20,055 bases of DNA from a virus. Of this stretch, positions 8,406-14,961 are shown piece by piece. The DNA lies in IMG/VR virus record IMGVR_UViG_3300044621_002214, positions 1 to 20,055 of that record; one strand, written 5' to 3'. The notes beneath the pieces are model-generated. The model was not told where the DNA came from, ran no database searches, and saw only the letters and a program-made list of their open reading frames with translations. The position numbers and the translations under genes are program-made. The number at the start of each line of letters is the position of its first letter. Position 1 is the first letter of the stretch.

Positions 8406-8864
8406 ATGGTAGTTTACAAAATCACAAACACAGTCACCGGAACGGTTTATTTTGGTTCAACACATAGTTTTGGATACAGAATTTTGATTCATAAAGAGGA
8501 TTTGCATAATAAAAAGCACCACAACTATAAACTTCAAAAGGACTATAATAAGTATGGCAAAGATGCTTTTAAGTATGAAATCATAAAACATTTCTCAACT
8601 AAAGATGATGCAGAAAAGTATGAGTATAAACTCATAAACAAGCACGAAAACATTTACAATATTCAAAAAGAATCTTATGCTTTCCCTGACCTTGAAGGTA
8701 AAACCAGAATGACAACATCCAAAAATGGATGCACAATAGTTTCAAAAAAGTTCACGCCTTACAAAAAAATTAAGAAGAAAAAGAAGAAGTCGAATGGTAA
8801 ATCAATTGCTGAAAAGCAAAAAGAACGAGGACTGAAATTCAAAAGAAATGGAAATGAAATATAA
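8406..8864 (+). CDS. GIY-YIG family endonuclease
   Basis: The 152-aa product shows the GIY-YIG nuclease core: VYKITN at residues 3-8 (GIY position), VYFGST at 14-19 (YIG position), Arg25, a basic His/Lys/Asn-rich segment, then KYEYKLI with the likely metal-binding Glu73 and a following NIYNIQ turn. Such nucleases cut DNA as homing or repair enzymes. After residue ~90 there is a Lys-rich tail containing a run of consecutive lysines (near 121-127), likely for DNA binding. The ATG at 8406 was chosen because it starts right before the core; a TTG at 8340 would add 22 residues not typical of the family. First gene of a cassette opposite to its neighbours, consistent with a mobile or moron origin. 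Confidence 0.85.
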   Translation: MVVYKITNTVTGTVYFGSTHSFGYRILIHKEDLHNKKHHNYKLQKDYNKYGKDAFKYEIIKHFSTKDDAEKYEYKLINKHENIYNIQKESYAFPDLEGKTRMTTSKNGCTIVSKKFTPYKKIKKKKKKSNGKSIAEKQKERGLKFKRNGNEI

Positions 8865-8905
8865 TTCAGTGTAACTTTAATATCAATATCACTAATAGCA
8901 ATAAA

Positions 8906-9217
8906 ATGAAAACACCCCAAAAACCTGTAACTTTCACCGCAAAAACTCGTAGTACAGATATGAATATCTTTGCACAGGCATTTAAGAATTGGGATGAAAA
9001 CAATAAACTCATGAAGCCAAACAACGAATTTAAACTAATTGGTTTCGTATCAAGGGAGTGGTGTGAAAACATTGGAACCTGTCAACCTCAATATGTATTC
9101 ACCAAAGAAGAACTTGATAATGCAGAAAAGCATTCACATGGATTTATTAAAGAACTTTACGGAACCATGTACTACCTGAATCCACCACTATTCAAAACAG
9201 AAAATGAAAACACCTAA
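8906..9217 (+). CDS. Unknown small protein (103 aa)
   Basis: Starts MKTPQKP at 8906. A later ATG at 8960 (MNIFAQAFKNWDEN) is also possible because a promoter-like box (8942-8972) lies across codons 13-22. The body has a repeated Asn/Lys character, FKLIGFVSREWCENIG and a C-terminal YGTMYYLNPPLF. No family recognised. Its last 14 nt overlap the start of the next gene, whose N-terminus (MKTPNK) and first 11 nt are the same. Confidence 0.65.
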   Translation: MKTPQKPVTFTAKTRSTDMNIFAQAFKNWDENNKLMKPNNEFKLIGFVSREWCENIGTCQPQYVFTKEELDNAEKHSHGFIKELYGTMYYLNPPLFKTENENT

Positions 9218-9473
9218 TAAACAACCACACAAACACACCTACGACTTAAAAATCTACAATGGTAGAATCAAAGTATATGTGGACGGATTTGTAATGTTCA
9301 GTTTCAACCAAATTGACTTCGTTGGGTATTACGCATACAAGGATGACACAAAATTGTATGGCTTGGATATATACCTTAACCGGGAGAAGGCAGGTTCACA
9401 GGTTATGGAGATTTACTTCAAGACCAAGGAAAATTGGCTTGCTATCCTTGAATTGCTTGATAAGAACTTGTAA
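9204..9473 (+). CDS. Unknown small protein (89 aa)
   Basis: The 89-aa product begins MKTPNKQ and continues with beta-strand-like segments (YDLKIYNGRIKVYVDGFVMF; VGYYAYKDDTKLYGLDIYL) and a C-terminal helix (ENWLAILELLDKNL). It resembles a small beta-sandwich or ligand-binding fold by pattern only. It overlaps the upstream gene by 14 nt and precedes the methyltransferase by 11 nt, so it is co-transcribed. Confidence 0.7.
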   Translation: MKTPNKQPHKHTYDLKIYNGRIKVYVDGFVMFSFNQIDFVGYYAYKDDTKLYGLDIYLNREKAGSQVMEIYFKTKENWLAILELLDKNL

Positions 9474-9484
9474 ATTTAATCCCT

Positions 9485-10291
9485 ATGAAAAACGAAACGG
9501 CAATTTTGCCAAACTCGTGTTATGTGCAGTGCGGTGATAATTTGGAACTACTAAAATCACAGCCGAATGAAAGCGTAAATATGATTTATTGCGATATACT
9601 TTATGGCACAGGTAGAAACTTTGGCGATTATCAAGATTTAAAGCCAATACGAAGCGAAATAGAAAGCCACTACCTACCAAGACTTATTGAAATGAAACGA
9701 GTGCTAAAACAAAACGGTTCAATTTATTTACAAATGGATTGCAAAATTAGCCATTGGTTACGCTGTTTAATGGATGATGTTTTTGGGTATAATAATTTTC
9801 GCAATGAGATTATTTGGTATTATATGAATAAAATACCCGATACAAGAAAAAAGATGTTTACGCAAAGCAATGACGTTATTTTATTCTATGCACTTGGGAA
9901 TTATACATTTAATACCATAGAAGATGCAAGGGCAAAGCCAATAGTTGTTAGTAAAATAAAAAAGGTAAACGGTAAAAAAATATATGTAAAAGATGATGAA
10001 GGGAAGGGTATTTATGAGGTTAGGGATAGCAGAGTTGCAGATACCATTGTAAATATACCTATGCTTCATTGTCAGCCTGAAAGGACAGGATATGCAACTC
10101 AAAAACCAAAGGAACTAATAAGTCGTTTTGTTTTGGCTTCTACAGATGAAGGTGATGTAGTGGCTGATTACTATTTAGGTAGTGGCACGACAGCAGTAGT
10201 TTGTAAAGAACTTAACCGAAATTTTATAGGTTGCGACATTAACCCAAAGGCTATTGAAATCACAAATGCTCGTTTAGATGCAGTTTCGTAG
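9485..10291 (+). CDS. Beta-class DNA methyltransferase (N6-adenine or N4-cytosine)
   Basis: The product (268 aa) has the beta-class order, with motif IV before motif I. Motif IV is at about residues 34-42 (IYCDILYGTG); a QKP motif (YATQKPKELI) precedes motif I, DYYLGSGTTA at 228-237, followed by the SAM acidic strand FIGCDINPKAIEI. In most relatives motif IV reads DPPY; here it is DILY, replacing both prolines, so the specificity or activity may differ. Such enzymes methylate phage DNA to evade host restriction. There is no partner restriction enzyme nearby, so it is a solitary methyltransferase. It is the main gene of the plus-strand cassette. Confidence 0.88.
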   Translation: MKNETAILPNSCYVQCGDNLELLKSQPNESVNMIYCDILYGTGRNFGDYQDLKPIRSEIESHYLPRLIEMKRVLKQNGSIYLQMDCKISHWLRCLMDDVFGYNNFRNEIIWYYMNKIPDTRKKMFTQSNDVILFYALGNYTFNTIEDARAKPIVVSKIKKVNGKKIYVKDDEGKGIYEVRDSRVADTIVNIPMLHCQPERTGYATQKPKELISRFVLASTDEGDVVADYYLGSGTTAVVCKELNRNFIGCDINPKAIEITNARLDAVS

Positions 10292-10321
10292 CCTTGCACC
10301 TAACAATAAACATACGCAACA

Positions 10322-10531
10322 ATGACCTCAATACAAATAATACCACGGAATGACACTGAACCCCACGAACAAACTCAGTCGTGCAAGTGTAATCCAATGC
10401 TTGAAACAGTAAACAACATTCTAATAGTTACTCATAACGCCTATGACTTACGGGAGGTAATTGAAGTTACAAATAAAATACTCAATAACGAAAACGCAAA
10501 AGATAAATGGGAAATAATATTTCAGGACTAA
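10322..10531 (+). CDS. Unknown small protein (69 aa)
   Basis: A 69-aa product from ATG 10322. There is a CKCNP motif near residues 22-26 followed by helices (MLETVNNILIVTHNAYDLREVIEVTNKIL). No family recognised. It ends overlapping by 4 nt the stop of the oppositely oriented Cys-rich gene, so the two transcripts converge with no separate terminator visible. Confidence 0.65.
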   Translation: MTSIQIIPRNDTEPHEQTQSCKCNPMLETVNNILIVTHNAYDLREVIEVTNKILNNENAKDKWEIIFQD

Positions 10532-10899
10532 ACCTTCCATTTCCCCAAAGGGCACTCCTGATTAACCAACCAACACTTGCCCCTTAGGTTACCTACCTTC
10601 GCTATTAAAAAGCAATCACAAGCCATACACTTATCCGCCTTACTTACCCTCTCAGGATTGTGCTTATTCGTCAATACATTAAGCCTGTGAGGACACTGCC
10701 TACATATTTCCTTCCTGCGCATATACTCCTCATTACTTACATAGTTCTCCTTCAACATATCCCCTATGCCACTTACAAGATTCTTTGCCTTATCCCTGAC
10801 ACTATAATTAATCTGTCCGGCAACTAAGTTCCCCTCTATAATCTTACTCTTTTCTGAACAAGGTCTGCACACTTTCTCTTCTTTAGGACTTTCTTCCAT
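10528..10899 (-). CDS. Cys-rich, probable zinc-binding protein
   Basis: The 123-aa product has CxxC pairs at Cys11/14 and Cys66/69 (CRQCPHR), then Cys91/94/96 (CMACDC), Cys109 and Cys116 (CPLGKW). The second half looks like a treble-clef or zinc-ribbon module as in small phage zinc proteins. The middle is charged and helical. It is the last gene of the SSB-containing minus-strand set. Role unknown; zinc binding is inferred from Cys spacing. Confidence 0.78.
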   Translation of the reverse strand: MEESPKEEKVCRPCSEKSKIIEGNLVAGQINYSVRDKAKNLVSGIGDMLKENYVSNEEYMRRKEICRQCPHRLNVLTNKHNPERVSKADKCMACDCFLIAKVGNLRGKCWLVNQECPLGKWKV

Positions 10900-10908
10900 A
10901 GTGCAAAA

Positions 10909-11499
10909 TTAGTTAAACCATTTCAATTCTGTTGTGCCACTATAACCTTTATGCCACACAAACCAAGCATAAGCAACTGCACTTTCATTTTTGAAAACTC
11001 CATTTTTACCACATTCAATTCTTGAACTTGAAATATAAACAGTCTTTGGAGGATGCAAAACAAATAAACTTTTTCTTGATTTACCCTCTAAAAATTGCAC
11101 TTTCAAAAACATTGCAACCTTATTCCCTATTGGTATAATCTGTAATGCTTTTTCAATAAACTCCTGAGCATATTTGTACGGAGGATTTGTAATAATATCT
11201 CCATCCCATTCAGAGTTTCCCATGCTTAAAAAATCAACACCATGCTCTCCGAATCCTCTATCAAACAAATCTGTACTTTTAACATTGTACCCATTTTCCT
11301 GAAGAACAATACTCATATGCCCTTCACCACAAGCACACTCCCAAATGTTTTTAGAAAAAGATTCAAGCCCTAATAATAGTTTTATAGCCTTTGGGTCTGT
11401 TGCATAATAATCTTCATTTTGTCTTTCTTCGTCACAATGACTACTTGAGCCCAAGGTTTTGTAAACACTATTTTTATTTCCAATCCAATCTTTTCCCAT
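10909..11499 (-). CDS. DNA N6-adenine methyltransferase-like protein
   Basis: The product (196 aa) shows a SAM-binding motif I, IWECACGEGHMS (residues 52-63), an acidic-strand STDLFDRG, and the catalytic NPPY at 105-108 (DIITNPPYKY), the order of gamma-type or phage Dam-like N6-adenine methyltransferases. The N-terminal DYYATDPKAI is typical of phage MT-A-like enzymes. It differs in class and motif from the methyltransferase at 9485, giving two unlike DNA methylases within 2 kb. It is preceded by the 110-aa gene and followed by the Cys-rich gene after 9 nt. Confidence 0.87.
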   Translation of the reverse strand: MGKDWIGNKNSVYKTLGSSSHCDEERQNEDYYATDPKAIKLLLGLESFSKNIWECACGEGHMSIVLQENGYNVKSTDLFDRGFGEHGVDFLSMGNSEWDGDIITNPPYKYAQEFIEKALQIIPIGNKVAMFLKVQFLEGKSRKSLFVLHPPKTVYISSSRIECGKNGVFKNESAVAYAWFVWHKGYSGTTELKWFN

Positions 11500-11504
11500 A
11501 AACC

Positions 11505-11837
11505 TTAATACTCATCATTAACTTCATCAAACCCATCTACCTCAATACTCATAATGTCCCCGTACTTTTCTGCCACCCCCGGTAACTCGTAAATCTCACC
11601 AGTCTTAATCATATGCTCTAACATCTGCTCCGTTTTCTTCGTAACAATGTTCTCCGCAACACTCTCCGTTTCCATAAACCGCAAACTTAAATACTGCGTC
11701 CTCCTATCAGGCATTAACTTAACAAACACCCCTACCTTACACAACCTTCCCCCAAACTCAATAGGAAGCCTCAACAACCCAATAAAGTCCACATCATACT
11801 TCCCGTGCTTCTTACTATTACGATTGGCAAAACCCAT
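11505..11837 (-). CDS. Unknown protein (110 aa)
   Basis: The ATG at 11837 (MGFANRNSKKHG) gives 110 aa; the frame is open upstream to a TTG at 11870 and beyond, so a longer start is possible. The product has a beta-like first half (YDVDFIGLLRLPIEFGG; CKVGVFVKLMPDRRTQYLSL) and an acidic C-terminus. No family recognised. It lies between the SSB and the methyltransferase and may work in DNA metabolism, inferred only from its neighbours. Confidence 0.65.
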   Translation of the reverse strand: MGFANRNSKKHGKYDVDFIGLLRLPIEFGGRLCKVGVFVKLMPDRRTQYLSLRFMETESVAENIVTKKTEQMLEHMIKTGEIYELPGVAEKYGDIMSIEVDGFDEVNDEY

Positions 11838-11905
11838 CCCAGGGTTAATATGAGAGTAATACTGATCCAAATCTGAACCAGTATTCTCATCATAAAATCT
11901 ACGCC

Positions 11906-12319
11906 TTAAAACGGAAGGTCGTCTCCCGTAGTCGGTGCTGAAGTTCCATGGCCCGTATTGTTCGTTGGGACCGATGCTCCAGTTCCTATACCTGAACTTG
12001 TCCCCGATGAAGTACTCGTGCCCGTACTGCCATTGCTTGTTGAAGAACCACCACGATAGAATTTCTCCCCCACCGCAGACACACCTCCACTATGCCATAC
12101 TCTGCCACTCTTAGCCACACGAGCCCAAAAGCTCAACTTCATCATAGTCCCTGCCTCGTAAACCTCTCCCTCTTCCGTTACAATCTTAAACGGAAAACGA
12201 CACACAACCTCTACCGAAGGCTTCCTTTCCTCAGGATTACTGTGGTTAATGTTAATGGTAGCCTGCCCTGGCTTAAGTCCCAAGTGGAACTCCGAGTACA
12301 ATGTTTTCTCTGGTCTCAT
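11906..12319 (-). CDS. Single-stranded DNA-binding protein (SSB-like)
   Basis: The 137-aa form from ATG 12319 (MRPEKTLYSEF) avoids overlap with the upstream gene. Residues ~1-90 are beta-rich with aromatic and basic residues (FHLGLKPGQATININ; KLSFWARVAKSGRVWH), consistent with an OB-like fold. It is followed by a Ser/Thr/Gly low-complexity linker of about 35 residues. The chain ends in DDLPF, matching the conserved acidic-Phe tip that bacterial SSBs use to recruit replication and repair partners. SSB coats ssDNA during replication. The tip is strong evidence; the OB fold is inferred by pattern. It lies in the same block as the RepL-like gene. Confidence 0.75.
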   Translation of the reverse strand: MRPEKTLYSEFHLGLKPGQATININHSNPEERKPSVEVVCRFPFKIVTEEGEVYEAGTMMKLSFWARVAKSGRVWHSGGVSAVGEKFYRGGSSTSNGSTGTSTSSGTSSGIGTGASVPTNNTGHGTSAPTTGDDLPF

Positions 12320-12341
12320 AATATTACTTACTTTAAACTTG

Positions 12342-12704
12342 TTACTTGTTGATAATTGTGATTTTATTGGCAATATCCTTTTCTGTTACATCATCACGAA
12401 GAAGGGATTTGTCAAATAAGACAATAGGTGTTTTAGATTGTGAAGTGTCAGCACTCTCGTAAATACAATAAAAAACATCATGATTACATACACTAAATTC
12501 TCCCTCAGCATCTTTGATAAGATAATCTCCAACATTGCATATTTGAAAAGTGCCATTTGTCGGAACTACTAAGTGCTTTTGAACTTTTGTATGTATTCCA
12601 CCCTCTACTGCTTTTGGACAAAACTCAATACACTCTTTGTCGTTTTCTCCCATAAACTGAATCGCCTCAACTACTACTGGTTTCTTTCTGAATCTCTGTA
12701 CCAT
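12342..12704 (-). CDS. Conserved phage protein of the RKKPVVVEAIQ type
   Basis: The 120-aa product from ATG 12704 begins MVQRFRKKPVVVEAIQF and continues to VGDYLIKDAEGEF and HDVFYCIYE. This N-terminal signature with a GDYLIK-GEF pattern is common in small proteins of many phages and prophages of unknown function. A TTG at 12749 would overlap the upstream gene. There are several Cys but no CxxC pair. It has no catalytic motif and probably is a small beta-rich accessory protein. Confidence 0.75.
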   Translation of the reverse strand: MVQRFRKKPVVVEAIQFMGENDKECIEFCPKAVEGGIHTKVQKHLVVPTNGTFQICNVGDYLIKDAEGEFSVCNHDVFYCIYESADTSQSKTPIVLFDKSLLRDDVTEKDIANKITIINK

Positions 12705-12709
12705 ATTCT

Positions 12710-12937
12710 TTAAACTTTTGTTACAACCTTTGGTAAGAACATCCAACAACAGTCAGTCCTTAATACATCCAACATACTTAACTTACATACACCCTTCTCC
12801 GCATCAACCCTATCATACAAATTGCAATTCACACACCTGTCCCCTAAGTCATTATCCGACTTCCCGTTAAACTCATTGAACGCAACATCCGTAACCCACT
12901 CCATATCCTTATCACTTAATTCAAGTATTTCTGTCAT
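12710..12937 (-). CDS. Small Cys-rich protein (75 aa)
   Basis: A 75-aa product from ATG 12937, overlapping the stop of the RepL-like gene by 4 nt. It has CVNC (Cys35/38), Cys51 and a CC pair (63/64), suggesting zinc or iron-sulfur binding, with an acidic N-terminal half. No family recognised. Translational coupling to the first gene of this operon is likely. Confidence 0.7.
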   Translation of the reverse strand: MTEILELSDKDMEWVTDVAFNEFNGKSDNDLGDRCVNCNLYDRVDAEKGVCKLSMLDVLRTDCCWMFLPKVVTKV

Positions 12938-13326
12938 ATCTCCAAATTCTTATTAAAATCAACCTTCCACTTCTCAATCAAATTCTTCCGATTCCTATAA
13001 TCCGCCATATACACCACAATAGGATTCACAAACAAACACCAACCAAAACCTCCCATTGCCTTCCTTAACAACCCCTCATCCGCTAACTCCTTACACGCCC
13101 GATAATACCGCTTGTCAATGTTGTAATCCGTATCATCTACCCTCATAAACGCTAACCCCTTCACCTTAATCTTAATTGGCTTTATATACACATGAACCAA
13201 CCCATCCTCAACATCACTACACAAAACCAAAGCACGAAGCAACCTCCAAGCATTATCACTTAACCCAAACAACGAAACATGTGCTTCCCCGTACAACCTC
13301 ATATAACTAAAGTGGTCAATGCACAT
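12934..13326 (-). CDS. Winged-helix RepL-like replication/regulatory protein
   Basis: The widest frame starts at GTG 13368, but that would sit on the transcription start predicted from the promoter at 13374-13404. The ATG at 13326 (MCIDHFSYMRLYG) leaves a leader of ~40 nt and is preferred. The 130-aa product reads as a winged helix: helix (NAWRLLRALVLC), basic segment, recognition-like helix (YYRACKELADEGLL) and a wing ending FVNPIVV, a layout seen in RepL-type plasmid replication proteins and in MarR-like regulators. First gene of the minus-strand operon, beside two operator-like dyads (13411-13458) and the iterons. Either replication initiator or autoregulator; the fold is inferred by eye. 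Confidence 0.65.
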   Translation of the reverse strand: MCIDHFSYMRLYGEAHVSLFGLSDNAWRLLRALVLCSDVEDGLVHVYIKPIKIKVKGLAFMRVDDTDYNIDKRYYRACKELADEGLLRKAMGGFGWCLFVNPIVVYMADYRNRKNLIEKWKVDFNKNLEI

Positions 13327-13373
13327 ATTATTCAACCTCTTCTCGTAATTAGCATCCTTCGCATTCACAAAAA

Positions 13374-13404
13374 CAAAAGTACAAACTAATATACAAAGTT
13401 ACAA
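13374..13404 (-). promoter_or_regulatory. Bacteroidota-type promoter of RepL-like operon
   Basis: On the minus strand TTG (complement of 13402-13404), a 20-nt spacer and TACTTTTG (complement of 13374-13381) fit the consensus. A second box, TAACTTTG (complement of 13394-13401), overlaps the spacer but lacks a TTG at the right distance. The two dyads at 13411-13458 lie immediately upstream. Confidence 0.75.
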
Positions 13405-13410
13405 AAAACA

Positions 13411-13458
13411 GGACAGAAAGTGTCAGAGTAACCCCCTTTTTCGGACAGAAAGTGTCCG
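13411..13458. promoter_or_regulatory. Tandem operator-like dyads (GGACAgaaagTGTC)
   Basis: The 14-mer GGACAGAAAGTGTC occurs at 13411-13424 and again at 13443-13456. Each copy contains an inverted repeat (GACA / TGTC around GAAAG); the second extends to a perfect 6-bp dyad, CGGACA / TGTCCG (13442-13458). The copies are 32 bp apart, about three helical turns, so proteins bound to both would lie on one face of the DNA. They sit 7 bp upstream of the -33 element of the RepL-like operon promoter. Confidence 0.75.
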
Positions 13459-14020
13459 ATTTTCGCAAGTTATGAAATTAAACACAAACATAAACAACTG
13501 AAAATCACCAATTTAATTTTTAAAAATTCCAGCCTATATTAGTCTAGGGAAACACCAAACAAACAATTCCGCTGATCCTTTCTTTTACACCAACCCTACC
13601 CTCCCGAAAACCACTCGCACCAACCTGTATTTCCAACCAACTAACACGCCCAAACGCTACATTCACGAATATCACAACATCCCACACTACACATTCGCTC
13701 ATTCCGCTTTTTGGGCTATAAACTACATAAACCAACAATACCCCAACCATAACTCAACATCAGCCCTCAACCAGCCGCTTTAAATTTCATTCCCCCATGA
13801 ATTTCGGGCAGTTCGCATTACCGACCCACCCTACTACAAATACAACACAATCCCCAACCATCCAATGCTCCTACCCTCAATTGCAGGGGGCGATATATCA
13901 GGTTTTCTTTCTTAGGGCAATGTTTGATTGAAGTTTAACTACCATGCACTTACAACACAACCTTAATTGAAACGCAAACCAGAAATCCAATCCAAACCGA
14001 TTTACATATTCTGTTGCGTG
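13459..14020. other. Gene-free C-rich stretch
   Basis: I see no convincing gene. An AT-rich segment with a TTTTTAAAAA-type palindrome lies near 13515-13528. The plus strand from about 13550 to 13890 is strongly C-over-G, like the neighbouring minus-strand genes, and this bias fades near 13,900. A 68-codon minus-strand frame here lacks family resemblance and a promoter and is not called. The fading skew next to the iterons suits a replication or transcription divergence point. Confidence 0.5.
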
Positions 14021-14142
14021 TGAAAAGTAGGTTCAGCATAAATATCGAAACACTCAAAATTGATTAGCATGAAAAGTTGGGGATAGCACACATTAAGACT
14101 AATTACTAAATATCAAATTTTACCTCGAATGAAAAGTTGGGG
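14021..14142 (+). repeat. Three iteron-like repeats (TGAAAAGTTGGGG)
   Basis: TGAAAAGT-type repeats begin at 14021, 14070 and 14130. The second and third share ATGAAAAGTTGGGG exactly; the first is TGAAAAGTAGG. Spacing is 49 and 60 bp. They lie in the gene-free region between two divergent operons, beside a gene for a RepL-like protein, as iterons of theta-replicating plasmids do. The binding protein is not known. Confidence 0.6.
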
Positions 14143-14157
14143 TATGATTATATGCGA

Positions 14158-14220
14158 GCACCCCCGCCGGCCTGCGGTCCGAAAATCCGAAATGCGCAAT
14201 TCCGATGAAGGGGGGGTCTC
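14158..14220. repeat. GC-rich inverted repeat near candidate origin
   Basis: ACCCCC at 14160-14165 pairs with GGGGGT at 14212-14217 across a 46-nt interior that is itself GC-rich (CCGCCGGCCTGCGG at the left end) and contains short TCCGA repeats. The segment stands out from the AT-rich surroundings, begins 18 bp after the third iteron, and has no coding frame of note. It could be part of an origin, a packaging site or a structured RNA; the sequence does not decide. Confidence 0.45.
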
Positions 14221-14295
14221 AATCCGTCCGGATGCCTTCACCCTGCACCCCTGAGATTATCACTTATACAAATGTTGTCAATACCTTTATACATT

Positions 14296-14527
14296 CCCTT
14301 TGTGCCCGTTACGGCTTATCCATTTGTTATTCAGTTAGTTACAATATGAAATATAATTTACTTAACATAATAATAGTTATATGTACCTATAAATGATAAA
14401 TGTAATTAATCCCTTTGCCCTTTGTCCGGAATGCATTCACTGAATGATCCCTTTATTTTTGGTTGCATCATTCCGGAATGTGAGTCCCTTTGTTGGAATT
14501 CCATAAAGGGAAATTACCCCCCCTTTA
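14296..14527 (+). repeat. CCCTTTR repeats and hairpins upstream of right operon
   Basis: CCCTTTG or CCCTTTA occurs at 14296, 14411, 14418, 14449, 14486 and 14521, with one inverted AAAGGG at 14505-14510. Between them TCCGGAATG (14425-14433) can pair with CATTCCGGA (14469-14477), and CATTC-act-GAATG (14434-14446) forms an inner hairpin. The block lies 230-470 bp upstream of the operon promoter. Repeated short boxes suggest multiple protein sites; no product is proposed. Confidence 0.5.
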
Positions 14528-14762
14528 CTCATCCCTTCATTCCCTTCGCTTTATTCCGTTATTCAAACCTTCACCAGATAAATTTTTCTAAGTTAATTTT
14601 AAGGTAGGATCATTCCTTTAATTCTGTTTTATATTGTGTCCGTTCCTTGTCTTGTATCTTATTTTGTATCCGCTTTTATTCTTTTTTTTTCTTATAGGTA
14701 AATTTTTTTGTGTTGTTTTTCAGTTAGTTAAAAAATATTTTTAGTTTGTTGTTAAATATTAC

Positions 14763-14794
14763 TTGACAAATTAAAAATAACCTTTGTATGTTTG
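14763..14794 (+). promoter_or_regulatory. Bacteroidota-type promoter of the right-hand operon
   Basis: TTG at 14763-14765, a 21-nt spacer and TATGTTTG at 14787-14794 match the consensus. An AT-rich tract with long T runs lies upstream (14680-14760). The first ATG, at 14826, is about 25 nt past the expected start site. This is the only strong promoter seen for the genes up to the terminator at 19772-19803, so a long polycistronic transcript is expected. Confidence 0.88.
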
Positions 14795-14825
14795 TACCCG
14801 TTAATCTAATTTAACAATTCGCACC

Positions 14826-14933
14826 ATGAAAAAAGTAAAAAACTACACAAAGCATATATATATAGCTTTGTTCCTCTCAGTGTTTTATTTCGCCGTTCAC
14901 ATCATTACGGCCCTTGTTAAATCAATCCTTTAA
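14826..14933 (+). CDS. Small single-pass membrane peptide (35 aa)
   Basis: An ATG 32 nt after the promoter's -7 box opens a 35-codon frame. A basic N-terminus (MKKVKNYTKH) is followed by a hydrophobic stretch (IYIALFLSVFYFAVHIITAL) long enough for one membrane helix, then VKSIL. It is the promoter-proximal gene of the operon. Function unknown. Its length is near the limit where chance frames occur, but start position and membrane pattern support it. Confidence 0.6.
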   Translation: MKKVKNYTKHIYIALFLSVFYFAVHIITALVKSIL

Positions 14934-14945
14934 TTTCGTTTCACC

Positions 14946-14954
14946 CTTAAAACC
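14946..14954 (+). promoter_or_regulatory. CTTAAAACC leader box (first of eight)
   Basis: CTTAAAACC lies 7 nt before ATG 14962. The same or a closely related box precedes the starts at 15479 (15462-15470), 15682 (15663-15671), 15999 (15981-15989), 16592 (CTTAAAATA, 16575-16583), 16792 (CTTAACC, 16775-16781), 17614 (17596-17604) and 18891 (CTTAATTTA, 18874-18882). Box start to ATG is 16-19 nt in all eight. It is not complementary to the usual 16S tail, so it is not a Shine-Dalgarno site; a translation or processing signal is inferred. Confidence 0.75.
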
Positions 14955-14961
14955 AAAACCA

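Noticed and set aside
9881-10102. Antisense frame within the methyltransferase gene
   Set aside because: It is a shadow of the clearly recognised methyltransferase, with unnatural Tyr/Phe/Ile-rich composition.
13327-13368. GTG start for the RepL-like protein
   Set aside because: The GTG lies on the predicted transcription start of its promoter; the ATG at 13326 gives a normal leader. It is kept as an alternative.
13544-13750. 68-codon minus-strand frame in the gene-free region
   Set aside because: No promoter, no family resemblance, and codons reflect the local C-rich skew; possible but not supported.
14021-14142. CRISPR-like array
   Set aside because: Only three short repeats of uneven spacing, no dyad repeat and no cas genes; iterons fit better.
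14205-14396. 63-codon plus-strand frame
   Set aside because: It begins inside the GC-rich inverted repeat, has no leader box or promoter and an unlikely composition.
14440-14447. CTGAATGA in the non-coding block as a hammerhead core
   Set aside because: It has an extra base in the invariant core and no GAAA partner; it belongs to the CATTC/GAATG hairpin.
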